A stretch of 64,000 bases of DNA from Fluctibacter corallii (lineage in GTDB: Bacteria > Pseudomonadota > Gammaproteobacteria > Enterobacterales > Alteromonadaceae): contig NZ_JAOWKX010000002.1 of assembly GCF_025751585.1 (NCBI RefSeq), positions 1-64,000 of the forward strand, given 5' to 3'. The position numbers and the translations under genes are program-made. Shown here in pieces: positions 54,679 to 63,655 of the stretch (its first letter is position 1; each line of letters starts with the position of its first letter). Below the pieces are notes generated by a model, which worked only from the letters and a program-made list of their open reading frames with translations, did no database searches and had not been told where the DNA came from.

Positions 54679-55959
54679 ATGATACCAGTAATCAGTGCGG
54701 TGTTATTTTTGTTGGCTCTCATGCGATTACCGATTTTTGTCGTGCTTTTGGCTGCATCTATTTTAGGGTTTTATGCGCAAGATATCCCCTTTTCTATTAT
54801 TGCAGCAGAGATTTACCGCTTAACAGATACGCCGCTACTTGTCGCATTACCGCTGTTTAGTTTGGCAGGATATCTATTAGCGCAGAGCGGAACACCCAAT
54901 CGTTTAGTGCAAATCACTGCGACGCTATTTGGTTGGATGCCTTCTGGACTGCCTATCGTTTGTTTTTTTATCTGTGCGTTTTTTACTGCATTAACGGGAG
55001 CATCAGGCGTAACCATTGTGGCCATTGGTGCTTTACTTTACCCCGCTTTACTCAAAGGAGGGTATCGAAAACCGTTTAGCCTTGGGTTGGTGACTACATC
55101 AGGTAGCCTAGGGCTGCTGCTTGTACCTTCGATGCCTCTGATATTGTATGGTGTGATTGTGCAGCAGATGGGGTTATCGGTACGCTTTGAAATGAACGAC
55201 CTTTTTTGGGCCGGTATATTACCTGCCTCGTTGATGATTGGCTTACTAAGCGCGTACAGTATATGGGCTAATCGAAAGCACAAAGTAGCGCAAGACAGGT
55301 TTACGCCAAGAAGTATAAAACGTGTTTTGTGGGATGCGCGTTGGGATTTGCCTTTACCTTTTGTCGTGTTAGGGAGTATATACAGCGGCTTACTGGCAAT
55401 TTCTGAAGTTGCGGCGATGACAGCTGCTTACGTAGTGTTTGTGCAGCTATGTTTGTATAGAGAAATCCCTCTAAAAGCATTGCCTAGTATTGTTAAAGAT
55501 TCTGCCATCATGGTGGGGGAAATTTTACTTATTTTGGCTGTGTCTTTGGCGCTGTCTAACGTGATAATTGATGCAGAAATTCCCTCAAGGCTATTTGATG
55601 TTACTCAACAATTTATAGACAGTAAGTACACATTTTTGTTGGTGCTGAATCTATTTTTATTGGCACTTGGGATGCTGTTAGATGTGTTTTCTGCATTAAT
55701 GATTATTGTTCCCCTTATTGTTCCAGTCGCGTTGTCTTATGGTATTCACCCAGTGCATTTAGGTATTGTATTTTTGGCCAACATGCAGATTGGCTATTTT
55801 ACGCCGCCAGTGGGCATGAATTTATTTATTGCGAGCTACCGCTTTAAAGAGCCGATTACGGTGCTTTATCAGTCTACATTGCCGTTTTTTTTAGTGATGT
55901 TGGCTAGTGTGTTGATTATCACTTATGTACCGTTTCTGAGCCTTGCATTTATCGATTGA
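54679..55959 (+). CDS. TRAP transporter large permease (DctM)
   Basis: A 426-residue permease with about 12 membrane helices. DctM landmarks include PLLVALPLFSLAGYLLAQSG, ALTGASGVTIVAIGALLYPAL and MLLDVFSALMIIVPLIVPVA, and FLANMQIGYFTPPVGMNLF near the C-terminus. AAGGA is nine bases before the ATG at 54679, 4 bp after the dctQ stop. It completes a T-P-Q-M operon. Convergent with the gene at 55973. Confidence 0.93.
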   Translation: MIPVISAVLFLLALMRLPIFVVLLAASILGFYAQDIPFSIIAAEIYRLTDTPLLVALPLFSLAGYLLAQSGTPNRLVQITATLFGWMPSGLPIVCFFICAFFTALTGASGVTIVAIGALLYPALLKGGYRKPFSLGLVTTSGSLGLLLVPSMPLILYGVIVQQMGLSVRFEMNDLFWAGILPASLMIGLLSAYSIWANRKHKVAQDRFTPRSIKRVLWDARWDLPLPFVVLGSIYSGLLAISEVAAMTAAYVVFVQLCLYREIPLKALPSIVKDSAIMVGEILLILAVSLALSNVIIDAEIPSRLFDVTQQFIDSKYTFLLVLNLFLLALGMLLDVFSALMIIVPLIVPVALSYGIHPVHLGIVFLANMQIGYFTPPVGMNLFIASYRFKEPITVLYQSTLPFFLVMLASVLIITYVPFLSLAFID

Positions 55960-55972
55960 TACATCAATCTAA

Positions 55973-56335
55973 CTAAATAATGACATCGTCGAGTGTGCCG
56001 CAAGCAAAATCCATAAGCACCCGTTGGCGTTCTTCCTCTGTGAGAACACCGACAAAGGGGGTAAAGCGTCTTAATTTGCGCATGTATGGAGAGTCGTCAA
56101 GCAGCGTCGTCATAAATAGTGAGGCGTCGTCAGTGGCTTCCATTAACGTTAACCAAGTTAGGTAGTGACCATGACGAAGTTTTCCCATTTGGTAGCGTTC
56201 TTCGATTTTTTGAATGACTTGTTGTTGTAATTCTGGCGATGCGAGAATCTTTTTACCCATTGCATGATGCAGCACCCGAATTTGGCGGTCGATGTTTTCG
56301 TGTTTAATGCTACGGTGTCGAATTCTGGGTGGCAC
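55973..56335 (-). CDS. Conserved hypothetical protein
   Basis: A 120-residue soluble, mostly helical protein with no signal peptide. Opens MPPRIRHRSIKHENIDRQIR and contains GHYLTWLTLMEATDDASLFM and a C-terminal LTEEERQRVLMDFACG. I recognise no named family. It starts 5 bp downstream of the stop codon of the large PilZ gene and is surely co-transcribed with it, suggesting a joint role. Confidence 0.7.
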   Translation of the reverse strand: MPPRIRHRSIKHENIDRQIRVLHHAMGKKILASPELQQQVIQKIEERYQMGKLRHGHYLTWLTLMEATDDASLFMTTLLDDSPYMRKLRRFTPFVGVLTEEERQRVLMDFACGTLDDVII

Positions 56336-56340
56336 AATGA

Positions 56341-58689
56341 TTAACCTGCGTCAGCGAAAGAGGAGCGGTTTCTCTTTTGATTACGCGGTTCAGCGGAAAA
56401 AGATCCTATAAGTAAAATATTTTGATGCAATAAGGTAACTGGCACGATATTGAGCACGCGAATAAATTCACTTTCCTGCTTTTTAATACGATTAAATGCC
56501 AATTTGTCGACCTTACTAAGCTTTGTACAGCGCTTTTGATACCAATAATTATCTAAGGGTAAATACGTGGAAGAGATAAGAGAATGAGCAATCATCATGC
56601 CTGATTTTTCCTTAATCCCTTGATAGATCTTCTCACGTTGTGCTTTTTTTGACAGTGCACTTTGACGAAGATTCACGTACTTTCCATTTGATAGCTTTGC
56701 AAAAAACCAACTTCGGTCAGTGGAGTCTGACGCACTCAATATGGTTTTAAGTTTCGTAGAGTGAGATGAGTTTTCTGGGTCATCCACCAGCCATCCGTGG
56801 GTGGCGAGTTGACGATCTGCCATTTTAAATGGATAAAGACTCTTGTGCTTTCCATCCGTTTTGGCAAAACGTAAACGTTGAGGGATATCTTCACCTTCAC
56901 CAATTAAGATTTGCACGCCAGGCAGGCAAGAAGACGAGAATGCCCAAAAATAGTCAAATAGATGCCTATCTGCACTGGATGTCTCGCGTTGAGACAGATA
57001 ATCGTAGTGTTTCGCAAAAAAGTTACCAAAAAAGAGCTGCTTTTTCTTTTGATGTTTGCGACTGATGTGTAGGTTCACTTTGCCTGTTTGCGGATTGTAT
57101 GCCACAACGCGATACACGAAACCAATAAATGCATTGTTATCCAGCTTTACAGCTAATCTTTTTGGCAGCGTATCAGGTGGAGCGTCTAGGAAAAGACATA
57201 GGCCTGTTGAGGAAATATTGACGACACGGCCCTGTTTCGATTTAAGCCAGTGAGTGCGAACTTTGACTTTGGCATTCATTGCATAGCGTTCGTTTTCTCT
57301 TCGATCAGAGTAGGGCGCTATACTTATTCGCGGCGAGGGGAGAAGTGTTTTCTCTACGTATTTCTCAGCGATAAAGTGGGTTGAAATAGGCTCATGAACA
57401 CGAAAGCCGTTTAATTCATGTGTCACATCGGTTACAAAGAGCGCCGTTGAAAAACGTTTATCCGCATTGGATATAGGTGACGTTAATTGCGCAAGTGTCG
57501 CTTTGACTTCCGGGGCTGTATTTTTTGCCGCACTGATACGCAGCACTTTTAAAGTATGGTTCTCTTGCCCATACTTGATAAAGCTACCCAATAATCGATC
57601 CTGCTTTAGCTGCCTTAACGTACCAACGTAACGCACAGGTTTGTTGTCAATTATGTCTGTGAACTGAAATTGATACGATTCAGACATTTTCTCTAAATCT
57701 TGAGAGACCTGTTTCATCGCATTGGCACAGAGTGAAAGCAACAACGCATTCGGTTGCCCTAGCGATAAACTGAGCCAATATTCAGGACGTAAATAGTCTA
57801 ACTGCTCAGAGCACAATAAGGCTTGGCTTGCAGAATTCGATAGTAGCGCGTCGCAATACAGCATTTGTTTTGTTCGTTGAGCTTCTTGCTCTGCCACGAG
57901 TGGACACACCGTCAATTGTGCTTGAATATATCGACTGACCTTTTCAGCCCATTTTTCGAAACCGTGGAGAACGAACTTTGCAGCGTATTTGCCTCGTCCT
58001 TTTAACGGCTTAACACCATCGTATTGGTACTCAATATGCATTGGTTCGATCGATAAGTTTGCAATGGCTGGGAAGGTAAACGCGACTTTTTCGCCTAAAA
58101 AGCAGGGAGGCTTAAACGATGTAGCAATGAGTAGTTTATTTTTACTCAATGCATGTATTGTTTGTGGTCTACCATCATCGAACTCAGTGCTATGGACGGT
58201 AAAATCTGGTACTAAATGTGGATCGGCAGGGAGCGTATCATTAAGAGAAACGGCACAATCTACTGAGTAATCCTGTTCTACACGCTCGCGAGATTCTTTA
58301 GCAATTTGAGCATAGTAACGTGATTCACTAGTGATGGCCTCATACACACCGTGGGTGTAAAGATTATTATACTTAACCAGCTCGTCGTCAAGAATACGTC
58401 GGCCAACACTGTCGAGCTCAACTTTTACCTTGCCTACCTTAACTATGCTAGTGAGCTCTTTCGCGAATTGTCTACTCGATGCATTTTTGTCACAGGGAGC
58501 AGCCAAGCGTGTTACTTCATATTCAATTTCAGACAGATACACAGCCGGAATTCTAGAACTGAATTTATTCAGACCTTCCTGTAACTTGCCTCTAGCAGCA
58601 AAAGGAACGAGTGCGCGGATAACGCCTTGGTATTGATCGACAACAGAGCGGTGGGCTTTAGCCACGGCATCCGCCTGATAAAACAACAA
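56341..58689 (-). CDS. Large PilZ-domain protein
   Basis: A 782-residue cytoplasmic protein. Its PilZ domain lies at about 460-550: the c-di-GMP binding RRENERYAMNAKV and NISSTGLCLFLD (Rx3R...NxSxxG) are intact. The long N-terminal part (about 1-455) and C-terminal part (about 555-782) have no domain I can name, though ADAVAKAHRSVVDQYQGVIR is a helical start. The reading frame begins with TTG at 58689; a GTG at 58665 with AGGCGG upstream is a likely better start. It probably senses c-di-GMP for motility or surface control, in keeping with the chemoreceptor gene behind it. Confidence 0.8.
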   Translation of the reverse strand: MLFYQADAVAKAHRSVVDQYQGVIRALVPFAARGKLQEGLNKFSSRIPAVYLSEIEYEVTRLAAPCDKNASSRQFAKELTSIVKVGKVKVELDSVGRRILDDELVKYNNLYTHGVYEAITSESRYYAQIAKESRERVEQDYSVDCAVSLNDTLPADPHLVPDFTVHSTEFDDGRPQTIHALSKNKLLIATSFKPPCFLGEKVAFTFPAIANLSIEPMHIEYQYDGVKPLKGRGKYAAKFVLHGFEKWAEKVSRYIQAQLTVCPLVAEQEAQRTKQMLYCDALLSNSASQALLCSEQLDYLRPEYWLSLSLGQPNALLLSLCANAMKQVSQDLEKMSESYQFQFTDIIDNKPVRYVGTLRQLKQDRLLGSFIKYGQENHTLKVLRISAAKNTAPEVKATLAQLTSPISNADKRFSTALFVTDVTHELNGFRVHEPISTHFIAEKYVEKTLLPSPRISIAPYSDRRENERYAMNAKVKVRTHWLKSKQGRVVNISSTGLCLFLDAPPDTLPKRLAVKLDNNAFIGFVYRVVAYNPQTGKVNLHISRKHQKKKQLFFGNFFAKHYDYLSQRETSSADRHLFDYFWAFSSSCLPGVQILIGEGEDIPQRLRFAKTDGKHKSLYPFKMADRQLATHGWLVDDPENSSHSTKLKTILSASDSTDRSWFFAKLSNGKYVNLRQSALSKKAQREKIYQGIKEKSGMMIAHSLISSTYLPLDNYWYQKRCTKLSKVDKLAFNRIKKQESEFIRVLNIVPVTLLHQNILLIGSFSAEPRNQKRNRSSFADAG

Positions 58690-58892
58690 TCATGCTTTAA
58701 TTACTACTACATTTGTAAGGTGCGTTTTAACGAGCGTTTTTGAGTGCTGTCCCAGTCTAATCAGACGACACCTATTGTGCGGCCTTGAGTGTGTAAACAC
58801 CGAAGGCGAGTTAAAACCGCAAAGTGTTCTAAGTATTTGTTAATCCAATGGTGTTTATAAATAATTTTAATCTAAATGTAAAAGTAAATCGC

Positions 58893-58919
58893 TAAATACC
58901 TGGTCAAACCTGCCGATTA
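58893..58919 (+). promoter_or_regulatory. Candidate sigma-28 (FliA) promoter for the chemoreceptor
   Basis: TAAATACC-N11-GCCGATTA matches the FliA consensus TAAAGTTT-N11-GCCGATAA in spacing and in the strong -10 (7 of 8 bases). It lies about 270 bp upstream of the Aer-like gene on the same strand, so the leader would be long. The rest of the 475-bp gap (58690-59191) holds the tandem repeat described separately and no gene. Confidence 0.5.
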
Positions 58920-59033
58920 CCTATACGCACTATATTTTACTGACTATTCTTATTTTCAGTGGTTTGTACTTGTTCTGAGGTATGAACAAAGACTGTTTGT
59001 GAGTTTCGCCATAGCGAACAAGGAAATGGATTT

Positions 59034-59089
59034 TGTGATTGCCACAATGTGATTGCCACAATGTGATTGGCACAATGTGATTGCCACAA
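59034..59089 (+). repeat. Four tandem 14-bp repeats, each palindromic
   Basis: TGTGATTGCCACAA occurs four times head to tail (59034-59047, 59048-59061, 59062-59075 with GG instead of GC, 59076-59089). With its neighbouring T each unit reads TTGTG-N5-CACAA, an inverted repeat. The array ends about 100 bp before the chemoreceptor ATG. It may be an operator array or a hairpin-forming leader. Confidence 0.85.
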
Positions 59090-59191
59090 TGAATTAGGTT
59101 AAATACTGGAATTAGTTTAATTTTTTGTCAGCGAGTGTTATAAAGCCAGCCCTGCCGCATACTTATGTGGTTGAATGAGTCAGGAGAGAAC

Positions 59192-60763
59192 ATGGCACGG
59201 AGAAATCAATCCGTTACGAATAACGAATACAAGTTGAAGCCCGACACAACACTTATATCTTCAACAGATTTACGTGGTGTTATCACCCATTGCAATGATG
59301 ATTTTTGCGAAGTGAGTGGCTTCAGTTACGACGAGTTGATGAATAAAAATCACAATATCGTGCGTCACCCCGATATGCCTAAAGCGGCATTTAAAGAGCT
59401 TTGGGATACCATTAAAACCGGTAAGCCTTGGATGGGGCTAGTGAAAAACCGACGTAAGAATGGTGATTATTATTGGGTGTCTGCTTTTGTCACTCCGGTC
59501 TTGGAAAATGGTAAAGTGGTGGGGTATGAGTCTGTCAGAACCAAGCCAACAGATGCGCAAATTGAGCGAGCTGAAAATGTATATCAGCGTATCAATAAAG
59601 GGCAATCGCCGTTAACTGGGACAGATAAACTCGTACAGTTTTTTAAGCAATGGATCAGCGCAAGCATATCGGGAATCGCAGCCTTCGTTATACTCGGCTT
59701 GATGGGGACATGGCTTGGCGGTGTCATCGCATTACTTGCTGTATTGATCAACAACGGCATTAAAAATGTTGCTCAAAAGCAGGAATTGCTTAGCCTGTTA
59801 AAGTTAGGAGGAAACTCTTACTCAAACGGTTTGGTTGCTCAAACCTATTTTTCTGATCATGAGTCGTTAGCGCGAGCTAAACTAGCCATGTATTGCGAGC
59901 TTCGACGCAACGATACTGCACTCACGCGTATTTATGATGCCAGTGCCTCACTTGACGATATTGCACTGGAAACAGAGCAGCAAGCAAACAGCACTAACGT
60001 CGTAGCTGAACAGCAAAGCCACGCAACACGTGAAGTCGCTTCAGCAATCACTGAAATGACTACGGCCATTCAGGATGTTGCTAACCGCGTTGAAAATAAT
60101 GCGGGAAGTGCAAAAGTTGCGTCGCAGAATGTTGAGGAAGGCTTAGCTGCGGCTGACAAAGCTATGGTTGCCATCGAATCTTTACGCGAGGCGGTGGAAT
60201 CTATCTCTCAAACGGTACAAGAATTGGCTGACTCTACCAATGAAATTGGCGAGGCGGCTAATATTATTTCATCGATTGCAGAGCAAACTAATCTGTTGGC
60301 TTTAAATGCGGCTATCGAAGCTGCGCGTGCAGGAGAGCAAGGACGTGGATTTGCCGTTGTGGCTGATGAAGTGCGTAATCTTGCCTCTAAAACTCGCGAG
60401 TCTACCGATGAAATTCATGGTGTTATCACTAAACTGATTGAGCGCTCAAACCGTGCTGTTGAGGTGTCTGAGCAAGGTATGGCATCTGCGACCTCTGGCA
60501 CGATGATTGTTGAAGAAACACGCGAAGTGCTTTCTCGTATTAATCAATCAGTAGGCGCTATCGCAGATATGACAATCGAGATGTCGGCGACTATCGAGCA
60601 GCAAAGTAGTGTTGCGGATCACATTAATCAGCAGATTATTGATATTGCTGATGGTGCCAGTGAGACCCGCAATGCATCGGAAACAGGTTTGAAGTCGAGT
60701 AAAAACTTGTTGAATACTGTCCATCAACTACGTTCGCTGGTGGCACGATTTAGAGCATCGTAA
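59192..60763 (+). CDS. PAS-containing methyl-accepting chemotaxis protein (Aer-like)
   Basis: A 523-residue energy/redox taxis receptor. PAS domain at about 25-120 ([52 protein letters not shown]), a hydrophobic hairpin at about 155-200 ([21 protein letters not shown]) as membrane anchor, then the MCP signalling domain with the tip [20 protein letters not shown] (about 366-385) and no periplasmic ligand domain, as in E. coli Aer. AGGAGA five bases before the ATG at 59192 fixes the start. No HAMP domain is clearly seen. Probably FAD- or haem-dependent; not decided here. Confidence 0.93.
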   Translation: MARRNQSVTNNEYKLKPDTTLISSTDLRGVITHCNDDFCEVSGFSYDELMNKNHNIVRHPDMPKAAFKELWDTIKTGKPWMGLVKNRRKNGDYYWVSAFVTPVLENGKVVGYESVRTKPTDAQIERAENVYQRINKGQSPLTGTDKLVQFFKQWISASISGIAAFVILGLMGTWLGGVIALLAVLINNGIKNVAQKQELLSLLKLGGNSYSNGLVAQTYFSDHESLARAKLAMYCELRRNDTALTRIYDASASLDDIALETEQQANSTNVVAEQQSHATREVASAITEMTTAIQDVANRVENNAGSAKVASQNVEEGLAAADKAMVAIESLREAVESISQTVQELADSTNEIGEAANIISSIAEQTNLLALNAAIEAARAGEQGRGFAVVADEVRNLASKTRESTDEIHGVITKLIERSNRAVEVSEQGMASATSGTMIVEETREVLSRINQSVGAIADMTIEMSATIEQQSSVADHINQQIIDIADGASETRNASETGLKSSKNLLNTVHQLRSLVARFRAS

Positions 60764-60780
60764 CCTACTATTACTCCGAT

Positions 60781-60807
60781 AAAGCGGGTTTATGTGACCC
60801 GCTTTTT
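60781..60807 (+). terminator. Terminator after the chemoreceptor gene
   Basis: AAAGCGGGT-TTATGTG-ACCCGCTTTTTT: perfect stem with T6 tail, 18 bp after the stop codon. Confidence 0.88.
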
Positions 60808-60920
60808 TGTCTCTCGGCTTTGTTCGTAATGACCAAGATTAACACTATACAAGTATTAATCACTTGCATTTCATATTACCTTGCATTTTAATGAAATCAG
60901 ATAGTTACAAGGAGGTTATA

Positions 60921-61265
60921 ATGAAAAAATTCTATGTATTAGTACTTGCGCTTGCTCTGGTCTCAGGTCAAGCAATCGCTGATAAAGGCGCAATCGGTTT
61001 TTCTGCAAGTGTATCCGTATCTGGCTTTTTCAGTCCTGAGCTGACCGAGGTAAAAGTCGATGAAGTGTTTGAAGGTTCGCCTGCGGCACTTGCTGGGCTA
61101 AAAGCAGGATATCTCATTACTTCTATTGATGGGTGTAACGTACCAGGTTGTTCAGCCAGTAAAGCGAAAAAACTCATGAAAAAGACGCCAGGAGAAACCC
61201 TAAATCTGCGCGTGAAGCCCGACGAAAAGAGCGATGAAATAAGCATTGCAATTCATGTTCAATGA
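60921..61265 (+). CDS. Small periplasmic PDZ-domain protein
   Basis: A 114-residue exported protein. Signal peptide to about residue 20 (VLALALVSGQAIA), then a single PDZ domain (about 38-112): VFEGSPAALAGLKAGYLITS has the carboxylate-binding type loop, and KKTPGETLNLRV the last strands. GCNVPGCS contains two Cys residues. A perfect AAGGAGG precedes the ATG at 60921. No protease domain is attached, so it may act as an adaptor. Monocistronic. Confidence 0.85.
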   Translation: MKKFYVLVLALALVSGQAIADKGAIGFSASVSVSGFFSPELTEVKVDEVFEGSPAALAGLKAGYLITSIDGCNVPGCSASKAKKLMKKTPGETLNLRVKPDEKSDEISIAIHVQ

Positions 61266-61341
61266 TCGGCTTCTTTAGGTTAGCATTACCTTAACTTAAC
61301 GCTATCTCAGACCGCTGATGTACACTGAATTACTTTACTGA

Positions 61342-61554
61342 TTATTCATTTAGCAGTGGGTACAGCATTGTCTCTAAGCCATTCACTTTTACTTCATGAA
61401 TAAGCGCGAGTTGTTCGCCGAGCTTCCCTGATGGAAACCCTTGCTGATGGAACCAAACCAAATAGGGCTCGGGGAGGCGGAGCAACGGTAACCCTTTGTA
61501 CTTTCCAAAGGGCATTGTTTGGTTAATTGCCTCTACCAGTGTTTCGTGGTTCAT
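61342..61554 (-). CDS. DUF3820 family protein
   Basis: A 70-residue protein with the DUF3820 core MPFGKYKGLPLLRLPEPYLV, followed by WFHQQGFPSGKLGEQL. Members are small soluble proteins of unknown role common in gammaproteobacteria. The ATG overlaps the stop codon of the upstream ABC exporter gene (ATGA, 61551-61554), so the two are translated together. Confidence 0.87.
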   Translation of the reverse strand: MNHETLVEAINQTMPFGKYKGLPLLRLPEPYLVWFHQQGFPSGKLGEQLALIHEVKVNGLETMLYPLLNE

Positions 61555-63362
61555 TTAAAAGGGTCCATGTTTTCTTGACTAGACTCTGCTTGCTGGGCTT
61601 GCCACATATGGAAATATTTATTGTGTTTTGCGAGTAATTCAGCGTGCGTGCCTGATTCAACAATACGTCCACCCTCCATAACAATAATTTGGTCGGCATG
61701 TTTAATTGTTGAAAGGCGATGGGCGATGACCAAACTGGTATGGCCCACCGCAATCTCATTGAGTGCTGATAAAATGGCCTTTTCCGATTGGCTGTCTAAT
61801 GACGACGTTGCCTCATCAAACAGCAATATTGGCGGATTTTTTAAGATAGTACGAGCGATGGCGACGCGTTGTTTTTCGCCACCAGAAAGTTTAAGGCCTC
61901 GCTCGCCGACTTTTGTATGAATACCATCGGGAAGTGAGCCAACAAAGGCATCGAGATGTGCAAGTCGAATTGCATTGTAAACATCTTCATCGGTGGCATC
62001 GGGTCGACCATATTTAATATTCTCAAATAACGAATCGTTAAATAGTACCGTGTCTTGCGGTACGATACCGATAGCCTTACGTAAGCTCTCTTGCGTGACG
62101 TTGCGTAGAGGCTGTCCGTCAATCAAGATGCTTCCTTCGGTAGGTTCGTAAAAACGAAATAGTAGCTTGACCAAGGTTGATTTGCCGGCTCCGCTATCTC
62201 CCACAACTGCAAGTGTTTCTCCCGGTTTTACAGTGAACGAGATGTCTGACAATATTTTGCGTTCGGGTGCGTAATGAAAGCCCACGTGTTTAAATTGAAT
62301 TTCTCCACGTTGAATGTTAAGGCTTTCTGCATTGTGGGTGTCTACTACTGCCGGAGATTGGCGCAGTAGAGCAAACATGTTTTCGATATTTGCCAGTGAA
62401 CCACGTATTTCGCGATACACAAACCCTAGAAAGTTCAATGGCATAAATATTTGCATAGTAAAGGCGTTGATTAAGACGAAATCACCAATGGTCATCTTAC
62501 CTGATTCTACCCCTTTAGCTGCTAGATACATCATTGCAGTCATGGCCGTGGCAATGATAAATGCTTGTCCGCCATTGAGGGCAAATAAAGATAGACGATT
62601 TTTACGGCGAGCGGATTCCCAATCCGCTAAATCAGCGTCATATCTGTTTGCTTCGTATTGTTCGTTGTTAAAATACTTAACCGTTTCATAATTAATTAGA
62701 CTGTCTATTGCACGAGTATTGGTGCTTGAGTCTGCTAGATTCATTTCACGTAAGTACTTAGTGCGCCAGTCAGTGGCTTTCATAGAGAAAAATACGTAGG
62801 TCACCACTGACAGTAAAATCACTAACGCAAAGTGTGCTCCGTAATTAAAAAATAACAACCCAACCACAAAGACAATCTCTAGTAGGGTTGGGCCAATGTT
62901 GAAGACCATAAATCGCATCAGGAAGCTGATGCCACTGGTACCTCTTTCTATGTCTCTAGACAGCCCACCTGTTTGTCGGTTGAGATGAAAATCGAGATCT
63001 AACGCGTGTAAGTGTTTAAAGACTTTTAGTCCAATTCTACGCATAGCACGCTCGGTAACCCGCCCAAAAAGCGTATCTCTTACTTCACCCAATAGCACGT
63101 TCATGAGGCGTAAGAAGCCATACGCAAAAATTAATGCAATTGGAATGGAGAGCAGTGTTAACTGAATAGCGTCTAGATTTAAATTATCTACGATGTGTTT
63201 GAGAACGAACGGCATACCCACGCTGGCCACCTTTGCCAATACCAAACACAGTAAGGCTAAGACTACCCTTGATTTGAATTCCATAAGATACGGAACCACA
63301 GATTTGACTACCGCAACATTAACGGGGGTATCGGGAGAAATAGGAAATCGGCTAGCGCGCAT
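61551..63362 (-). CDS. Atm1-type ABC exporter (fused membrane and ATPase domains)
   Basis: A 603-residue half transporter. Six membrane helices (about 25-310), then the ATPase domain: Walker A GDSGAGKST (about 385-393), signature LSGGEKQ (about 490), Walker B ILLFDEATSS (about 510) and the H-loop in VIAHRLST. RQTGGLSRDIERGTSGISF and FGRVTERAMRRI mark the Atm1/ABCB7/HMT1 subgroup that exports glutathione-linked compounds or metals. The substrate here is unknown. A GTGGGTGTCTAC copy lies inside the gene (62334-62345). Confidence 0.93.
   Translation of the reverse strand: MRASRFPISPDTPVNVAVVKSVVPYLMEFKSRVVLALLCLVLAKVASVGMPFVLKHIVDNLNLDAIQLTLLSIPIALIFAYGFLRLMNVLLGEVRDTLFGRVTERAMRRIGLKVFKHLHALDLDFHLNRQTGGLSRDIERGTSGISFLMRFMVFNIGPTLLEIVFVVGLLFFNYGAHFALVILLSVVTYVFFSMKATDWRTKYLREMNLADSSTNTRAIDSLINYETVKYFNNEQYEANRYDADLADWESARRKNRLSLFALNGGQAFIIATAMTAMMYLAAKGVESGKMTIGDFVLINAFTMQIFMPLNFLGFVYREIRGSLANIENMFALLRQSPAVVDTHNAESLNIQRGEIQFKHVGFHYAPERKILSDISFTVKPGETLAVVGDSGAGKSTLVKLLFRFYEPTEGSILIDGQPLRNVTQESLRKAIGIVPQDTVLFNDSLFENIKYGRPDATDEDVYNAIRLAHLDAFVGSLPDGIHTKVGERGLKLSGGEKQRVAIARTILKNPPILLFDEATSSLDSQSEKAILSALNEIAVGHTSLVIAHRLSTIKHADQIIVMEGGRIVESGTHAELLAKHNKYFHMWQAQQAESSQENMDPFK
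62334..62345 (+). repeat. GTGGGTGTCTAC motif copy inside the ABC exporter gene
   Basis: An exact 12-mer on the plus strand, reading VVDTHN on the coding strand. One of ten coding copies of the GTGGGTGTC core. Confidence 0.5.
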
Positions 63363-63655
63363 AATATTGATAAGCTGAATAATTTTGCATAGTGTAAAGA
63401 AGATGTCTGTCTTTTTATAGCGATTAACGCAGTTTCACTGACTAAATTTTTACTGTTTGACGTTGCTCATAAGCTTATGCATTCGTATTCATTTTGCAGC
63501 CGCAGTGGTCGGTGGTTGAATACGGTATTTACAAGAACACACGACGGAGCATTGCGAGGCGATATCTAATGCATTAATTTGGCGTACCTTATACTATCGC
63601 GCCAGTTAATTACATCGCATCTAAGCAGCTTTAAACAATGAATAACGAGAATAAC

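Noticed and set aside
58344..58353. GTGGGTGTAA in the PilZ gene as a motif copy
   Set aside because: Differs in the last core base (A for C); counted as chance.
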